Shown here: positions 17,457 to 29,286 of the stretch, one piece after another
Layout: each line of letters begins with the position of its first letter
Numbering within the stretch: the stretch's first letter is position 1
NCBI RefSeq assembly: GCF_000273375.1
Contig: NZ_CM001557.1
Span: forward strand, 319,793 to 383,792
Direction: 5' to 3'
DNA length: 64,000 nt
From: Bartonella birtlesii IBS 325
GTDB lineage: Bacteria; Pseudomonadota; Alphaproteobacteria; Rhizobiales; Rhizobiaceae
Notes under the pieces: model-generated
What the model saw: only the letters and a program-made list of their open reading frames with translations
What the model was told of the DNA's origin: nothing
Databases searched by the model: none
Program-made: the position numbers and the translations under genes

Positions 17457-19113
17457 TTTTTGCACCCCTTTTCACGAACATGAAATTGCTTTGTGAATGT
17501 ATAAAAAGAACATAACTTTATAGATATTTTGACAAGAAAAACAGCAAAAGCAAGCATGGCAATATAAAAATACAGTCGAAAAACATCATCATAAGCAAAA
17601 ATATTTGCCGTTAACTTAAACTTTTCAATCAGCCCAGATGTACCTTGCTCATCCGCCAAAAACTGAGAAACAGAAGCACCATAATGGGAAGAAAATAAAG
17701 TATTGACCTCCCCTGAAATAAGCGGATCGGTAACAACAATATTTTGCGTTAAAGATTCAAAGTTTTTATGGGCGAAAAAAAACTGTAAACTGCCAAAAAA
17801 AGCCGCTCCCATTAATCCCCCTGTCACTTGTGTCAACAAAAAGACAGCAATAAAACTTAAAACATAACGTGGTCCTCTCTCGCCAGATATCACAAACCCT
17901 CTGCAAAGAGCAGGCGGTAAAAAAAGTGCATAACTAAAACTCACCAAACCTTGACTAAGCATCATATCTTGAGGCTGTGTTAAATAGTTCACATGGCTGT
18001 CCAAATATGTCCCAATCGCCAAACAGCCCAAAGAGACAAGATAAAAATAATCTTCACGCCCAACACGTAAAAAAACACACAAACTGCTCCCCCTAAAAGG
18101 GTCCCCAATATGATCGCAAGATACATGGGTGCCATCTCACGATTTAGCAAACCAAAAAGATTAAAAAAACCTACTGCTAAAGTTGACCGCTCCAGTAAAA
18201 AAACATGAAAAATCAATAAAATGAGAACAGATTGCACCATTTCTTTACTGAAAAGCCAACGTAAATCAATCAAGGGCTTTTCTCTATTAAGTTCAATAAT
18301 AATAGCGATAGTCAAAGAAAAAACGGCAAAGGCCAACCCCCAACCAATCCATGGCGCTTCATACCACCAATATAATATACCAACAGACATAATCACCGCA
18401 TTGAGTCCAAGTCCCAGTGCAATTAAACCATAACTTACCCAGTCTAATTTCTGAATAACCTTATTGCGTACCACAGGGGTTAGCGGAAGGGCATAGATAC
18501 ATCCCAAACTGATAAGAACCAACCCCATTTCCAATGCTGAAAGACTTGAAAATCCACCACTTTCCAATAAACCAGGCGAGATCAACCGTGATAGAGGCGC
18601 TGCTAGGGCAGCATTCATATAATTCAAACTCAAAGCAACAGTAAACTTTTTTGCTGGTGCAAAAGCTTCCATCATATAAAGAAGCGCGAGTGAAGCCATG
18701 GGTGCCGCAGCAATCCCAGCAAAAAAGCGAATAATCAATGCGGAACGCAAATCCGTAACAAAGAGCTGCAAAATACAAACAAAAACAAATCCAAGAATTG
18801 ATAATTCAGCAAAAGCGCGAAGCCCAAACTGGTAGCGAATTTTGATCAACATGATAGCAACGCTCACATTAGGCGCCATATAGGCAGCAACCAACCATGT
18901 CGTTTCGGTTAAAGTTGCATGAAAACCGCCAGTAAGATGAACGATGTTAGACTGAACAACATTTGCCCCTAAACCATAAGCCCACTGCAAAATAAACGAG
19001 GCAAAAATATACACAAAACACTTTGGCAAAGGTCCCGCAAAAACGCGACCTGGATGAGGAAAAGGTTTTCCTCCTCTTTTAGCAGACATAACCGTACTCT
19101 TTTTTCCGCTCAT
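17453..19113 (-). pseudogene. EmrB-like MFS multidrug transporter, frameshifted
   Basis: Two overlapping reading frames together make one EmrB/DHA2-type transporter of about 550 residues with about 14 membrane segments. The upstream part (17989-19113) carries SNIVHLTGGFHATLTETTWLVAA and ends out of frame. The downstream part (17453-18082) continues with FLRVGREDYFYLVSLGCL. The switch falls at a run of seven T (seven A on the + strand, about 18068-18074). Eight T would restore a continuous frame. The break could be a true mutation, a phase-variable slippage tract or a sequencing error. The first part is long enough for only 8-10 helices. It is followed by the adaptor gene with a GTGA overlap. 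Confidence 0.78.
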
Positions 19114-19137
19114 GTCGCTTTATTCCTGTATAACCCT

Positions 19138-19566
19138 TTACGCCTCTGCTACCCTAAGATCTGCAGCCATTAATTGATGAAAAAACTCCTCGATCTTATG
19201 ATTTGTTTCATCACCTGTTCCCCCTGCCAAGCTTGCTTGTACTTGCAAAATTTTCTGCTCCAACGCATCAAAAGAAAGCTGTTCCACAGCAACAACATGC
19301 TCCACCAAAAGAGAGCACCCCAAGGAGGTAATATTCGCAACACCCCCGCAAACAGCAAAGAGCCTTTCCCCTGCAGAAGTATGAATACGAACACTGCCCA
19401 ATACAATGCTCGCCACCAGCGGTGCATGATGTGCCATCACTGTCAACGCGCCTGACGCTGAAGGAAGAACAACAGATCTCACCTGTTCTGAAAAGACAAT
19501 TTTTTCAGGCGACACCAATTCAAACAAAAAATGCTCTTCTCTATTGTGTTCCACAAAAATCTCCAC
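19138..19566 (-). CDS. atpC: ATP synthase epsilon subunit
   Basis: A 142-residue protein with FELVSPEKIVFSEQVRSVVLP, GALTVMAHHAPLVASIV and FAVCGGVANITSLGCSLLVE, the N-terminal beta-sandwich of the F1 epsilon subunit. The C-terminal helical part is short but present. Epsilon couples rotation to the c-ring and can inhibit hydrolysis. It is the last gene of the F1 operon, 60 bases after atpD. Confidence 0.93.
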   Translation of the reverse strand: MEIFVEHNREEHFLFELVSPEKIVFSEQVRSVVLPSASGALTVMAHHAPLVASIVLGSVRIHTSAGERLFAVCGGVANITSLGCSLLVEHVVAVEQLSFDALEQKILQVQASLAGGTGDETNHKIEEFFHQLMAADLRVAEA

Positions 19567-19628
19567 GAGGCCACATAAGACCTCTTGCTGTGTTTATTGA
19601 CAACAAGCATTCATTGACGGATATCTTC

Positions 19629-21245
<1,617 letters not shown>

Positions 21246-21258
21246 TTACCTTTTCAAT

Positions 21259-22170
21259 TTACAGCGCTTCAGCGCCCGCAATAATTTCGATCAATTCTGT
21301 TGTGATCTGCGCCTGACGCTGACGATTATAAGCCACCGTCAATTTATTAATCATTTCACCTGCATTGCGCGATGCATTGTCCATAGCCGTCATCTTCGCA
21401 CCCATTTCACCAGCGATATTTTCTAACAAAGCGCGAAAGACTTGCACAGAAAGATTACGCGGAACAAGTTCATCCAAAAGAGAGACAGCATCGGGTTCAT
21501 ATTCATAAATAATAGGCTGTGAAGCTTCACTTTTATCTGCTTTCCCGAAAACATCACTTTCCTCCACCGCTTCTTTTGGAGAAAGCGTTGGAATTAAACA
21601 AAAAGTCATTGGGCGTTGATTAATCACGGAAACAAATTCAGAATAAAACAGCGTACAAACATCAAATGCTCCTTCATTGAATAAATCAATGATTCGTTGA
21701 CTAATCATAGCAGCTTCAGGAAATCCAATGCGCTTTACAGCATGCAAATCGATGTGATCAATCATCAATTCCTTGTAATCACGTGATAAAATATCAGCAC
21801 CTTTTTTGCCCACTGTCAAAATCTTAACAATTTTACCAGCAGCAAGCAGTGTTTTAATCTGTTCACGAGCACGACGTGCAATCTGCACATTAAAAGCACC
21901 ACAAAGCCCACGCTCAGCAGTACAAACCACCAAAAGATGCACATCATCTCGTCCCGTACCCCGCATAAGAGGCGGAGCATCAATCCCATCAACATCAGCT
22001 GCAACACTTGTTAAAATAGCAGCCATCCGCTGTGCATAAGGGCGCGCAGAATGCGCAGCTTCTTGTGCACGGTGCAATCTTGCTGCCGCAACCATTTGCA
22101 TGGCTTTGGTAATCTTCTGTGTTGCCTTAACCGAGGCGATACGGTCTCTAAGATCCTTCAACGACGCCAT
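21259..22170 (-). CDS. atpG: ATP synthase gamma subunit
   Basis: A 303-residue protein opening [20 protein letters not shown] and ending with the conserved [19 protein letters not shown] and [19 protein letters not shown], the two coiled-coil termini that form the rotor shaft inside the alpha/beta hexamer. The middle contains [12 protein letters not shown]. It sits between atpA (21 bases upstream) and atpD. Confidence 0.97.
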   Translation of the reverse strand: MASLKDLRDRIASVKATQKITKAMQMVAAARLHRAQEAAHSARPYAQRMAAILTSVAADVDGIDAPPLMRGTGRDDVHLLVVCTAERGLCGAFNVQIARRAREQIKTLLAAGKIVKILTVGKKGADILSRDYKELMIDHIDLHAVKRIGFPEAAMISQRIIDLFNEGAFDVCTLFYSEFVSVINQRPMTFCLIPTLSPKEAVEESDVFGKADKSEASQPIIYEYEPDAVSLLDELVPRNLSVQVFRALLENIAGEMGAKMTAMDNASRNAGEMINKLTVAYNRQRQAQITTELIEIIAGAEAL

Positions 22171-22191
22171 TTAAGCATTCCATCACTTCCA

Positions 22192-23727
22192 TTACGAAAA
22201 ATTCTTCGCATAAGACTTAAGAACTGTAAGCAATTTATCCTTGAGTTCATCGGTTAGTTGTTTTTGCTCAGCAATCGCCTTTAAGAGATCTTGATAATCA
22301 CTGCGTAAAAGTGTCAAAAGTCCCTGTTCAAAGCGCGCGACATCAGCAATAGCCAAAGAATCAAGATAACCATTCACTCCAGCAAAAATGACAGCAACCT
22401 GCTCTTCTGTTTTCAGAGGAGAAAATTGTGGCTGCTTTAAAAGCTCTGTCAAACGTGCCCCACGATTTAAAAGACGCTGGGTTGAAGCATCCAAATCAGA
22501 ACCAAATTGGGCAAAAGCAGCCATTTCTCGATATTGCGCCAATTCACCTTTGATCGAACCAGCCACTTGCTTCATTGCTTTAATCTGCGCAGCAGAACCA
22601 ACACGCGACACAGAAAGACCAACATTCACAGCAGGACGAATCCCCTGATAAAACAAATTGGTTTCCAAGAAAATCTGCCCATCGGTAATAGAAATCACAT
22701 TTGTAGGAATATAAGCAGAAACGTCATTTGCCTGTGTTTCAATGACAGGCAAGGCTGTCAAAGATCCAGACCCATTTTCAGCATTCAGCTTAGCAGCACG
22801 CTCCAAAAGACGCGAATGAAGATAGAAAACATCACCAGGATAAGCTTCACGTCCAGGAGGACGACGAAGCAAAAGAGACATTTGACGATACGCAACAGCC
22901 TGTTTCGACAGATCATCATAACCGATCAAAGCATGCTGCCCATTGTCGCGGAAATATTCACCCATAGCACATCCAGCAAGAGGCGCAATAAATTGCAAGG
23001 GAGCAGGATCAGAAGCAGTTGCCGCAACGATAATGGAATATTCGAGGGCTCCGCGTTCTTCTAGAATTTTCACAAACTGTGCTACCGTTGAACGTTTTTG
23101 ACCAATAGCTACATAAATACAATAAACCTTATCCTGCTCGCGCCCAGAATCTTTTTCGTGGAAAGATTTCTGGTTCAAAAATGTGTCGAGCAAAATCGCT
23201 GTTTTCCCTGTTTGCCGATCACCGATCACTAACTCACGCTGTCCACGCCCAATGGGAATGAGAGCATCAATAGCTTTCAATCCGGTTGACATTGGTTCAT
23301 GCACAGATTGACGTGGAATAATTCCCGGAGCTTTAACATCAACACGACGGCGCTCTGTCGCCTTAAGAGGTCCCTTACCATCTATAGGATTTCCCAGTGC
23401 ATCGACAACACGCCCAAGCAAAGCGGGTCCCACAGGAACATCAACAATAGCACCCAACCGTTTAACGGTATCACCTTCACGGATATCACGATCAGAGCCA
23501 AAAATCACAACCCCAACATTATCGACTTCCAGATTAAGAGCCATACCACGCACGCCATTTGAAAAGGCAACCATTTCACCAGCTTGGACATTATCCAAAC
23601 CATAAACGCGGGCGATACCATCTCCAACAGAGAGAACCCAACCAATTTCTGAAACTTCAGCCTTTTGGTCAAAGTCTCTGATTTGTTCTTTTAAAATTTT
23701 TGAAATTTCAGATGGTCTAATATCCAT
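22192..23727 (-). CDS. atpA: ATP synthase alpha subunit
   Basis: A 511-residue F1 alpha subunit with the P-loop [15 protein letters not shown], the region [18 protein letters not shown] and the signature [17 protein letters not shown]. It binds nucleotide non-catalytically and alternates with beta in the hexamer. The start at 23727 overlaps the last base of atpH, so translation is probably coupled. Confidence 0.97.
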   Translation of the reverse strand: MDIRPSEISKILKEQIRDFDQKAEVSEIGWVLSVGDGIARVYGLDNVQAGEMVAFSNGVRGMALNLEVDNVGVVIFGSDRDIREGDTVKRLGAIVDVPVGPALLGRVVDALGNPIDGKGPLKATERRRVDVKAPGIIPRQSVHEPMSTGLKAIDALIPIGRGQRELVIGDRQTGKTAILLDTFLNQKSFHEKDSGREQDKVYCIYVAIGQKRSTVAQFVKILEERGALEYSIIVAATASDPAPLQFIAPLAGCAMGEYFRDNGQHALIGYDDLSKQAVAYRQMSLLLRRPPGREAYPGDVFYLHSRLLERAAKLNAENGSGSLTALPVIETQANDVSAYIPTNVISITDGQIFLETNLFYQGIRPAVNVGLSVSRVGSAAQIKAMKQVAGSIKGELAQYREMAAFAQFGSDLDASTQRLLNRGARLTELLKQPQFSPLKTEEQVAVIFAGVNGYLDSLAIADVARFEQGLLTLLRSDYQDLLKAIAEQKQLTDELKDKLLTVLKSYAKNFS

Positions 23728-24311
23728 CAGCTGACCTCTTTTTTCAATGCAAGCTTAAGCGAAGATAATTTTGTTAAAAGAGACGTATCAATCTGATACG
23801 CCCCCACACGAACGATCAATCCACCAAGAATTGTTGGATCAACAAGGATATGTAGTAAAATTTTTCCCCCAACAACACCTTCCAAAGCCACGCGCAACTC
23901 TTTTTCCTGTTGAGGATTCAATGGGCGCGCAGAAACAATCTGTGCAGAAACTTCTCCACGAGAGAGAGCAACACGACGTTGGAAAGCATGTAAAATACCA
24001 GTCAAGGCACAAAGCCGACTGTTTAGTGCAATAACACGCAAAAAATTGCCAACAATCTGACCAGCGCCCTCATCAGCAAATTTGATGTGCTCACAAACAG
24101 AATGCATCACCTTAACCTGCTCTTTTATTGAAAAAAATGGGCTCTGCACAAAGCGTTTTAAATCTTCATTTTGATCCAAGACAAGCAAAAAAGATGCCAC
24201 TGCCTTTTCAACCCCTTCAACGTTTCCTGCCTCTTGAACGAGGTCAAAAAGCGCTTGCGCATAGCGCTGATCTACCAATGGCAGCGGTATAAGAGAAAAT
24301 GAATCCGACAC
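23727..24311 (-). CDS. atpH: ATP synthase delta subunit
   Basis: A 194-residue protein with [16 protein letters not shown] near the N-terminus and the C-terminal [18 protein letters not shown], both typical of the F1 delta subunit (OSCP type), which links F1 to the stator b subunits. The start codon is GTG at 24311 with GAGGC upstream. It is the first gene of the atpHAGDC operon; the F0 genes are not in this window, as is normal for alphaproteobacteria. Confidence 0.94.
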   Translation of the reverse strand: MSDSFSLIPLPLVDQRYAQALFDLVQEAGNVEGVEKAVASFLLVLDQNEDLKRFVQSPFFSIKEQVKVMHSVCEHIKFADEGAGQIVGNFLRVIALNSRLCALTGILHAFQRRVALSRGEVSAQIVSARPLNPQQEKELRVALEGVVGGKILLHILVDPTILGGLIVRVGAYQIDTSLLTKLSSLKLALKKEVS

Positions 24312-24842
24312 GAAATACCGCCTCTTTCCCTTGAGCGACTCTCTGATAGTTATCAGATGAAATACAAAAGATATCCCGAATTTTAAGAATCTCTTTCTTA
24401 AAACCCAGAACGAAAAACTTTTGGGTTTCTAGCATAGACATCATCGACTCGCAACACCACAAACCTACGCTTTTTGAAAATTTTAAATAAAATATTCAAA
24501 ATATTTTTAAACAAGGATTTTTCAGAGAACCATCAGTTTTTCTACATTTTCTTTTGACATTCTCTGATAGATTTTTCAAGCTTTTTTTCTTCGCTCCATA
24601 AAGGCACATAAACAAACTGCAAAAGCTCTCCCTTGCTGAAATATTAAATTCGTTTTTGAGATTTTTTTTCTACCACTACCGAAAAAATGTATTATTTCAA
24701 GCTTATAAGCAAAAAATAATAACAGATATTTGCCTTAAAATAGGGAGAAAGTTGATTTTCCCTCTTTTAAGAACATCTCGCCAAGTATATTTCCTCTTAA
24801 AATGCACCCATTAAGCATCCCTCTTCATTTTATACCGCGTTG
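24312..24842. other. Intergenic region between priA and the atp operon
   Basis: AT-rich, 531 bases, no convincing gene. priA reads towards atpH from the same strand, so both the atp promoter and the end of priA's downstream neighbourhood lie here. On the minus strand several TATAAT-like tracts occur, and I cannot choose among them. Confidence 0.4.
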
Positions 24843-27053
24843 CTAAAGAAAACTTTGTGGATCAATATCAATCTGAACCCGAACTGAAGAAGGCATTTTG
24901 GGAGCATTTGCAAGCATCGTGCGAATAAAGCCTTGTATATCAAAAGAACGCAGCCCTTGTAATAAAAGTCGAAAACGATAACGCCCTCGAATGAGAGCCA
25001 ATGGAGCTTCCGCTGGCCCCATGACCGAGATATTTTTTACTCCTGGTGCAACTTGGCGCAACACCCGTGCATAATGTTCTGCCGCTTGACGTTTTTCTGA
25101 AGACACTATCAAAGAGGCGAACCGCCCATAAGGAGGAAGATGATAATGCTGACGCATAGCAATCTCATGCGTGTAAAAATTCTCACGCTGGCGTGAAAGC
25201 AAAGCTTGTATCACTGGATGATCGGGTTGATAAGTTTGCAATAATCCTAAGCTTTCCAATCCCATACGCCCTGCTCTCCCAGTCACCTGAGACAAAAGCT
25301 GAAAAGTGCGCTCAGCAGCACGTAGATCGCCATTGGCAAGACCAAGATCAGCATCGAGTACCCCCACGAGAGAAAGTCCTGGAAAATGATGCCCTTTAGC
25401 AACCAACTGTGTTCCAATAATAATATCAACCTCACCATTGGCAATTGCTTGCAATTCGCTTCGCAACTGACCAATACCGCCTTTCAGATCCGTTGAAAGA
25501 ATCAATAACCGCGCCTGTGGAAAAAGCACGCCTATTTCTTCGGCAATTCTTTCCACACCAGGTCCACAAGCCACAAGATGGTCTAATGTCCCACATTCAG
25601 GACAAGCTTCTGGAAGCGATTGATGATATCCACAATGATGGCATTTAAGCTGTCCTTGCGCGCGATGTTCAACCAACCAACTCGAACAATCACTACAATG
25701 AAAGCGATGGCCGCAAACACGGCACAAGGTTAAAGGTGCATAACCACGACGATTAAGAAAAAGCAACGCCTGTTCGCCTTTCTCAAGCGTTTGTTTTAAA
25801 GCATTCTCAAGAACAGAGGAAATAAAACGCCCCTTTTCTACCCCCCCTTTACGCATATCAATAACCCGCAACTGTGGCAGTGCAGCCTCTTGAAAACGCG
25901 ATGGTAAATGCACCTTTTGATAACGTCCCCACAAAACATTTACCTGACTCTCAATCGAAGGTGTTGCTGAAGATAAAATAACAGGAAAATGCTCAAAAGA
26001 CCCCCGTGCAACAGCCATATCACGCGCATGATAAAAGACACGTTCTTCTTGTTTATAAGCAGTATCATGTTCTTCATCAACCACAATCAATCCAAGGTCA
26101 TGAAAGGGTAAAAAAAGTGCTGAACGCGCTCCTGCCACCACCCGCACACGCCCTTCTGCCACCTGGCGCCATACGCGTTCCCGACGACGCGGTGCCAAAT
26201 CAGAATGCCATTCCGCCGCCGCTGCACCAAAACGTGCATGAAAGCGATCTAAAAATTGTTGTGTTAAAGCAATTTCCGGCAATAAAATCAAAACCTGCTT
26301 ACCACCTGTAAGCGCTTGAGCAACTGCTTCAAAATAAACTTCTGTTTTTCCTGACCCTGTCACACCATCCAGCAAAAAAACCTGAAACTGAGAAGACAAA
26401 ACACCCTCCCGCAACAGATGCGCTGCTTCACTCTGTGCCCCCTCTAATTGAGGGGGACAAAAATTCGGATTAGGCAGCCCCACAAGAGCAGGAGCAGGTA
26501 CCATAACCTCTTCAAAAATCCCCAGTGCTTTTAAACCTTCAACAACGGAAATAGAAGTTCCTGCAGCATGTGCAAGCCCAGAACGTGTCCAAACCTCACC
26601 ATCGCGTGCCAACTCTAAAACCTTTATACGTGCTGGTGTTAAACGTTCCACATCCCCCCCACAATAGCGCAAGCCCTGTAATTGTGCTTCTGGCTCTAAA
26701 GCTGCCGGGACTCCTAAAACCAATCGTGCAACAAGACCAACAGGAGTCATCGTATAGCGGCTAACAAACCGCAAGAATGCGATCATCTCTGCCTTTAATG
26801 GCGGACAATCAAAAACATGAAGCAAAGGGCGTAATTTTTTACCCACTATTTGCCTATCTTTTATCGTTTGCTCTCCCATATCAACGACAATGCCACAAAC
26901 TTGCCGCCCCATCACTGGAACACGAACAAAAGAGCCAACCTCACACACCATAGACAAAGGAACCTCATAACTATAAGCATGCGCAACAGGAAGAGGCACC
27001 AATACTGCAACAATTTTTCTCTCCCTTACATCTTCCATCACACTTGGCTTCAT
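24843..27053 (-). CDS. priA: Primosomal replication helicase PriA
   Basis: A 736-residue protein with the N-terminal 3'-DNA-binding domain (VLVPLPVAHAYSYEVP), the helicase Walker A LLDGVTGSGKTEVYFE and DEEH box LIVVDEEHDTAYKQEE, and a zinc-binding insert. The insert's cysteines are visible in CRVCGHRFHCSDC and CHHCGYHQSLPEACPEC. Motif VI appears as LSQVTGRAGRMG. PriA restarts collapsed replication forks by loading the primosome. All parts are complete. The second in-frame ATG (27038) is an alternative start. Confidence 0.96.
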   Translation of the reverse strand: MKPSVMEDVRERKIVAVLVPLPVAHAYSYEVPLSMVCEVGSFVRVPVMGRQVCGIVVDMGEQTIKDRQIVGKKLRPLLHVFDCPPLKAEMIAFLRFVSRYTMTPVGLVARLVLGVPAALEPEAQLQGLRYCGGDVERLTPARIKVLELARDGEVWTRSGLAHAAGTSISVVEGLKALGIFEEVMVPAPALVGLPNPNFCPPQLEGAQSEAAHLLREGVLSSQFQVFLLDGVTGSGKTEVYFEAVAQALTGGKQVLILLPEIALTQQFLDRFHARFGAAAAEWHSDLAPRRRERVWRQVAEGRVRVVAGARSALFLPFHDLGLIVVDEEHDTAYKQEERVFYHARDMAVARGSFEHFPVILSSATPSIESQVNVLWGRYQKVHLPSRFQEAALPQLRVIDMRKGGVEKGRFISSVLENALKQTLEKGEQALLFLNRRGYAPLTLCRVCGHRFHCSDCSSWLVEHRAQGQLKCHHCGYHQSLPEACPECGTLDHLVACGPGVERIAEEIGVLFPQARLLILSTDLKGGIGQLRSELQAIANGEVDIIIGTQLVAKGHHFPGLSLVGVLDADLGLANGDLRAAERTFQLLSQVTGRAGRMGLESLGLLQTYQPDHPVIQALLSRQRENFYTHEIAMRQHYHLPPYGRFASLIVSSEKRQAAEHYARVLRQVAPGVKNISVMGPAEAPLALIRGRYRFRLLLQGLRSFDIQGFIRTMLANAPKMPSSVRVQIDIDPQSFL

Positions 27054-27359
27054 CTTTTATCTCAAATTTTATATGAACTTCTCTATCGCAGATTTTTTTA
27101 TAAAGGATCTCTTGCTGATCTTATCATTCTAGCCCTACCAATCACCCCTTAACCGCTGTACCACCCACCACAAAATCATAAAAAAGCTACAGCTCCCGCA
27201 AAGAGTTATACCTCCTCCATAGCGGATAAAGATCAAAAACGATAAGCCCATACAGAAAAAAACACCCCAATAGAAGTAATTTTCCCCTCTGTTACATATT
27301 CTATTATTTTCCACAGCAACTTTATATCAGCCCTTTTATAAAACCAGTATTTTCATCTT

Positions 27360-27398
27360 TAATATTTTCGCAGTAATATTTTCGCAGTAATATTTTCA
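27360..27398. repeat. 14-base tandem repeat in the 719-base gap before tal
   Basis: TAATATTTTCGCAG occurs at 27360-27373 and 27374-27387, followed by a partial third copy TAATATTTTCA. The gap 27054-27772 otherwise has no convincing gene; a 60-codon minus-strand frame at 27437-27619 lacks a ribosome site and any known domain. Confidence 0.6.
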
Positions 27399-27772
27399 TA
27401 GACAACCTTTTGGATGTAGAAAATGATTGATCCAATTTATTTCATTCTAATTTCCCAAACCTTTTCACACGCCCCCATTATTGATAAACATATCAAACAA
27501 GCAACTTCATCCTCTATAAAAAATGGAACTCTATAATTATTAAGCATTGCATAAAAAACACTAAGCGCTAGCAGCCATTTCCCATATTTATTCTCCCTGC
27601 GCCTATTTTTCTTATCCAACAGCGAATTTTTTCCCCTTGCCGATTTATGCTATTGCCTATTCTGTAAGATTGCCACACGCCCTCTTGCTTTTGCCATAAA
27701 CAATAGCGCATAACAAAAACAAGTTACAACATGAGAGACTTTGAATAAAAAGCACAACCAAGGAGATGAGAG

Positions 27773-28426
27773 ATGAAATTTTTTGTGGACAGCGCCAATA
27801 TTGAAGAAATCCGAGAATTACAAAATTTAAATCTCGTTGATGGTGTGACCACCAACCCCTCACTCATCTTAAAATCAGGACGCAATATTCTTGAAGTGAC
27901 AAAAGAAATTTGTAGCCTTGTTAATGGACCTGTTTCTGCCGAAGTTGCAGCAACAAAATTTGAAGATATGATGAAAGAAGCAGCTGTTTTAGCAAAAATT
28001 GCCGACAATATCTGTATCAAGCTTCCCTTAACATTTGATGGATTAAAAGCCTGTAAAGCCCTGACAGCAAAAGGATTAAAAACCAATCTCACCCTCTGTT
28101 TTTCTGCCAATCAAGCTGTATTAGCTGCCAAAGCAGGCGCAACATTTGTTTCACCATTTGTTGGCAGAATCGACGATTGTGGAAGTGATGGCATTGCACT
28201 GTTGCATGAAATCCGCACAATTTATGACAACTACAACTTTGCAACGCGAATTTTGGCAGCTTCCATTCGTACCGTTAATCATGTCAAAGAAGCAGCATTA
28301 AGTGGTGCAGATGTTGCAACCATTCCACCGGCAATCTTAAAAGCACTGGTGAGCCATCCTCTAACCGATAAAGGGTTACAAATCTTCCTCGAAGATTGGA
28401 AAAAAACCGGACAAAATATCGTTTAA
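27773..28426 (+). CDS. tal: Transaldolase-like (TalC/FSA family) protein
   Basis: A 217-residue protein opening [16 protein letters not shown] and containing [10 protein letters not shown], the Schiff-base lysine region [14 protein letters not shown], then [20 protein letters not shown] and [11 protein letters not shown]. This is the compact transaldolase/fructose-6-phosphate aldolase subfamily of about 215-220 residues, which moves dihydroxyacetone units in the pentose phosphate pathway. Whether it is a true transaldolase or an aldolase cannot be told by eye. AAGGAGATGAGAG precedes the ATG. A decayed copy of its 3' end lies just downstream. Confidence 0.93.
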   Translation: MKFFVDSANIEEIRELQNLNLVDGVTTNPSLILKSGRNILEVTKEICSLVNGPVSAEVAATKFEDMMKEAAVLAKIADNICIKLPLTFDGLKACKALTAKGLKTNLTLCFSANQAVLAAKAGATFVSPFVGRIDDCGSDGIALLHEIRTIYDNYNFATRILAASIRTVNHVKEAALSGADVATIPPAILKALVSHPLTDKGLQIFLEDWKKTGQNIV

Positions 28427-28695
28427 TATTTTGCAAGAACTCAAAACAACACAAAAATCTGTACCGATAAGTTCTCTAACCACATGCTCTCGCGCGTCTT
28501 TTCCATAATATATTCTTGAATAACAACCATACATAAAGACGCGCTCATGGTCCTCATGCTCTTAGAGCTCCGTCGCAAACATTTCCCCATACTGTCTCTC
28601 AAACTTATCCCATCAGCAATCTTAGAAACGCTGATGAGCTGCCTCACCGATTAAAGGATACAAACCTTGACCAAAACGATTGATCAAAAAACTAT
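28427..28695. pseudogene. Decayed tandem copy of the tal and lptE 3' ends
   Basis: The gap between tal and convergent lptE is a second, mutated copy of their own junction. The left part (about 28430-28570) resembles the lptE 3' end: CCACATGCTCTCGCGCGTCTT here versus CCACACGCTTCCGCGCATCTT in lptE, and AAAGACGCGCTCA is found in both. The right part (about 28600-28700) resembles the tal 3' end: CAGCAATCTTAGAAACGCTGATGAGC here versus CGGCAATCTTAAAAGCACTGGTGAGC in tal. The order tal, lptE', tal', lptE is what a tandem duplication with breakpoints inside both genes would leave. Confidence 0.75.
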
Positions 28696-29286
28696 TTAAT
28701 GTTTTGTCAAATCTCTTGAAAGCAACATGAGAATCTGTTCGGCTAATTCCTCAGCCACACGCTTCCGCGCATCTTCTTCTGCTTGCATTGTTGCATACTC
28801 TTGGCGCAACCGTTCAAAAGACGCGCTCACAGTTCCCATACCGTCAGCAACAGGCATATTTTTCATATCCTGCAAGATATAGGAAGCTTTTCCCACCACA
28901 GTTCCAACAGAAGGTCGCCCCTCCTTTTTCCTATCGAGATCAACCTCGATCTGTACAGAGCTCCTTGTAAACAGAGATGTTTGCAATGTTAATTGATAAG
29001 CTGGAGAAGCTACTTTACTGCCATTTCCGTACAGAAGAAATAACAGATGATTACGCACCATTTGCCCAAAACGATCTGAAGGCTCTGCAACAACAATGGA
29101 AGCTAGTTTTTCGGAAAGATTCAAAGATTTTTGTTTTGAAGACGAATCATCAAAAACAGAATCTACAGAACCTATTGTTGTCGAAATCCCAGATGCGTGA
29201 TGATAAAGCGGTTCAACTATACATCCACACAAAAGCGTGGACAAACCAGCTAAGCCCACAAGAACAAAATTTTTAAACAACGACAT
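28696..29286 (-). CDS. lptE: LPS-assembly lipoprotein LptE
   Basis: A 196-residue lipoprotein with signal [15 protein letters not shown] ending at the lipobox Cys, followed by [10 protein letters not shown], the typical opening P-L-Y motif of LptE. The rest is the alpha/beta LptE fold, with a charged helix at the end ([17 protein letters not shown]). LptE plugs the LptD outer-membrane barrel for lipopolysaccharide insertion. It starts inside the last codons of leuS (14-base overlap), the usual leuS-lptE arrangement. Confidence 0.9.
   Translation of the reverse strand: MSLFKNFVLVGLAGLSTLLCGCIVEPLYHHASGISTTIGSVDSVFDDSSSKQKSLNLSEKLASIVVAEPSDRFGQMVRNHLLFLLYGNGSKVASPAYQLTLQTSLFTRSSVQIEVDLDRKKEGRPSVGTVVGKASYILQDMKNMPVADGMGTVSASFERLRQEYATMQAEEDARKRVAEELAEQILMLLSRDLTKH

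Noticed and set aside
27437-27619. 60-codon minus-strand frame before tal
   Set aside because: No ribosome site or domain; one weak hydrophobic stretch only.
28441-28647. 68-codon minus-strand frame between tal and lptE
   Set aside because: It lies inside the decayed copy of the tal/lptE junction, so it is a relic and not a gene.
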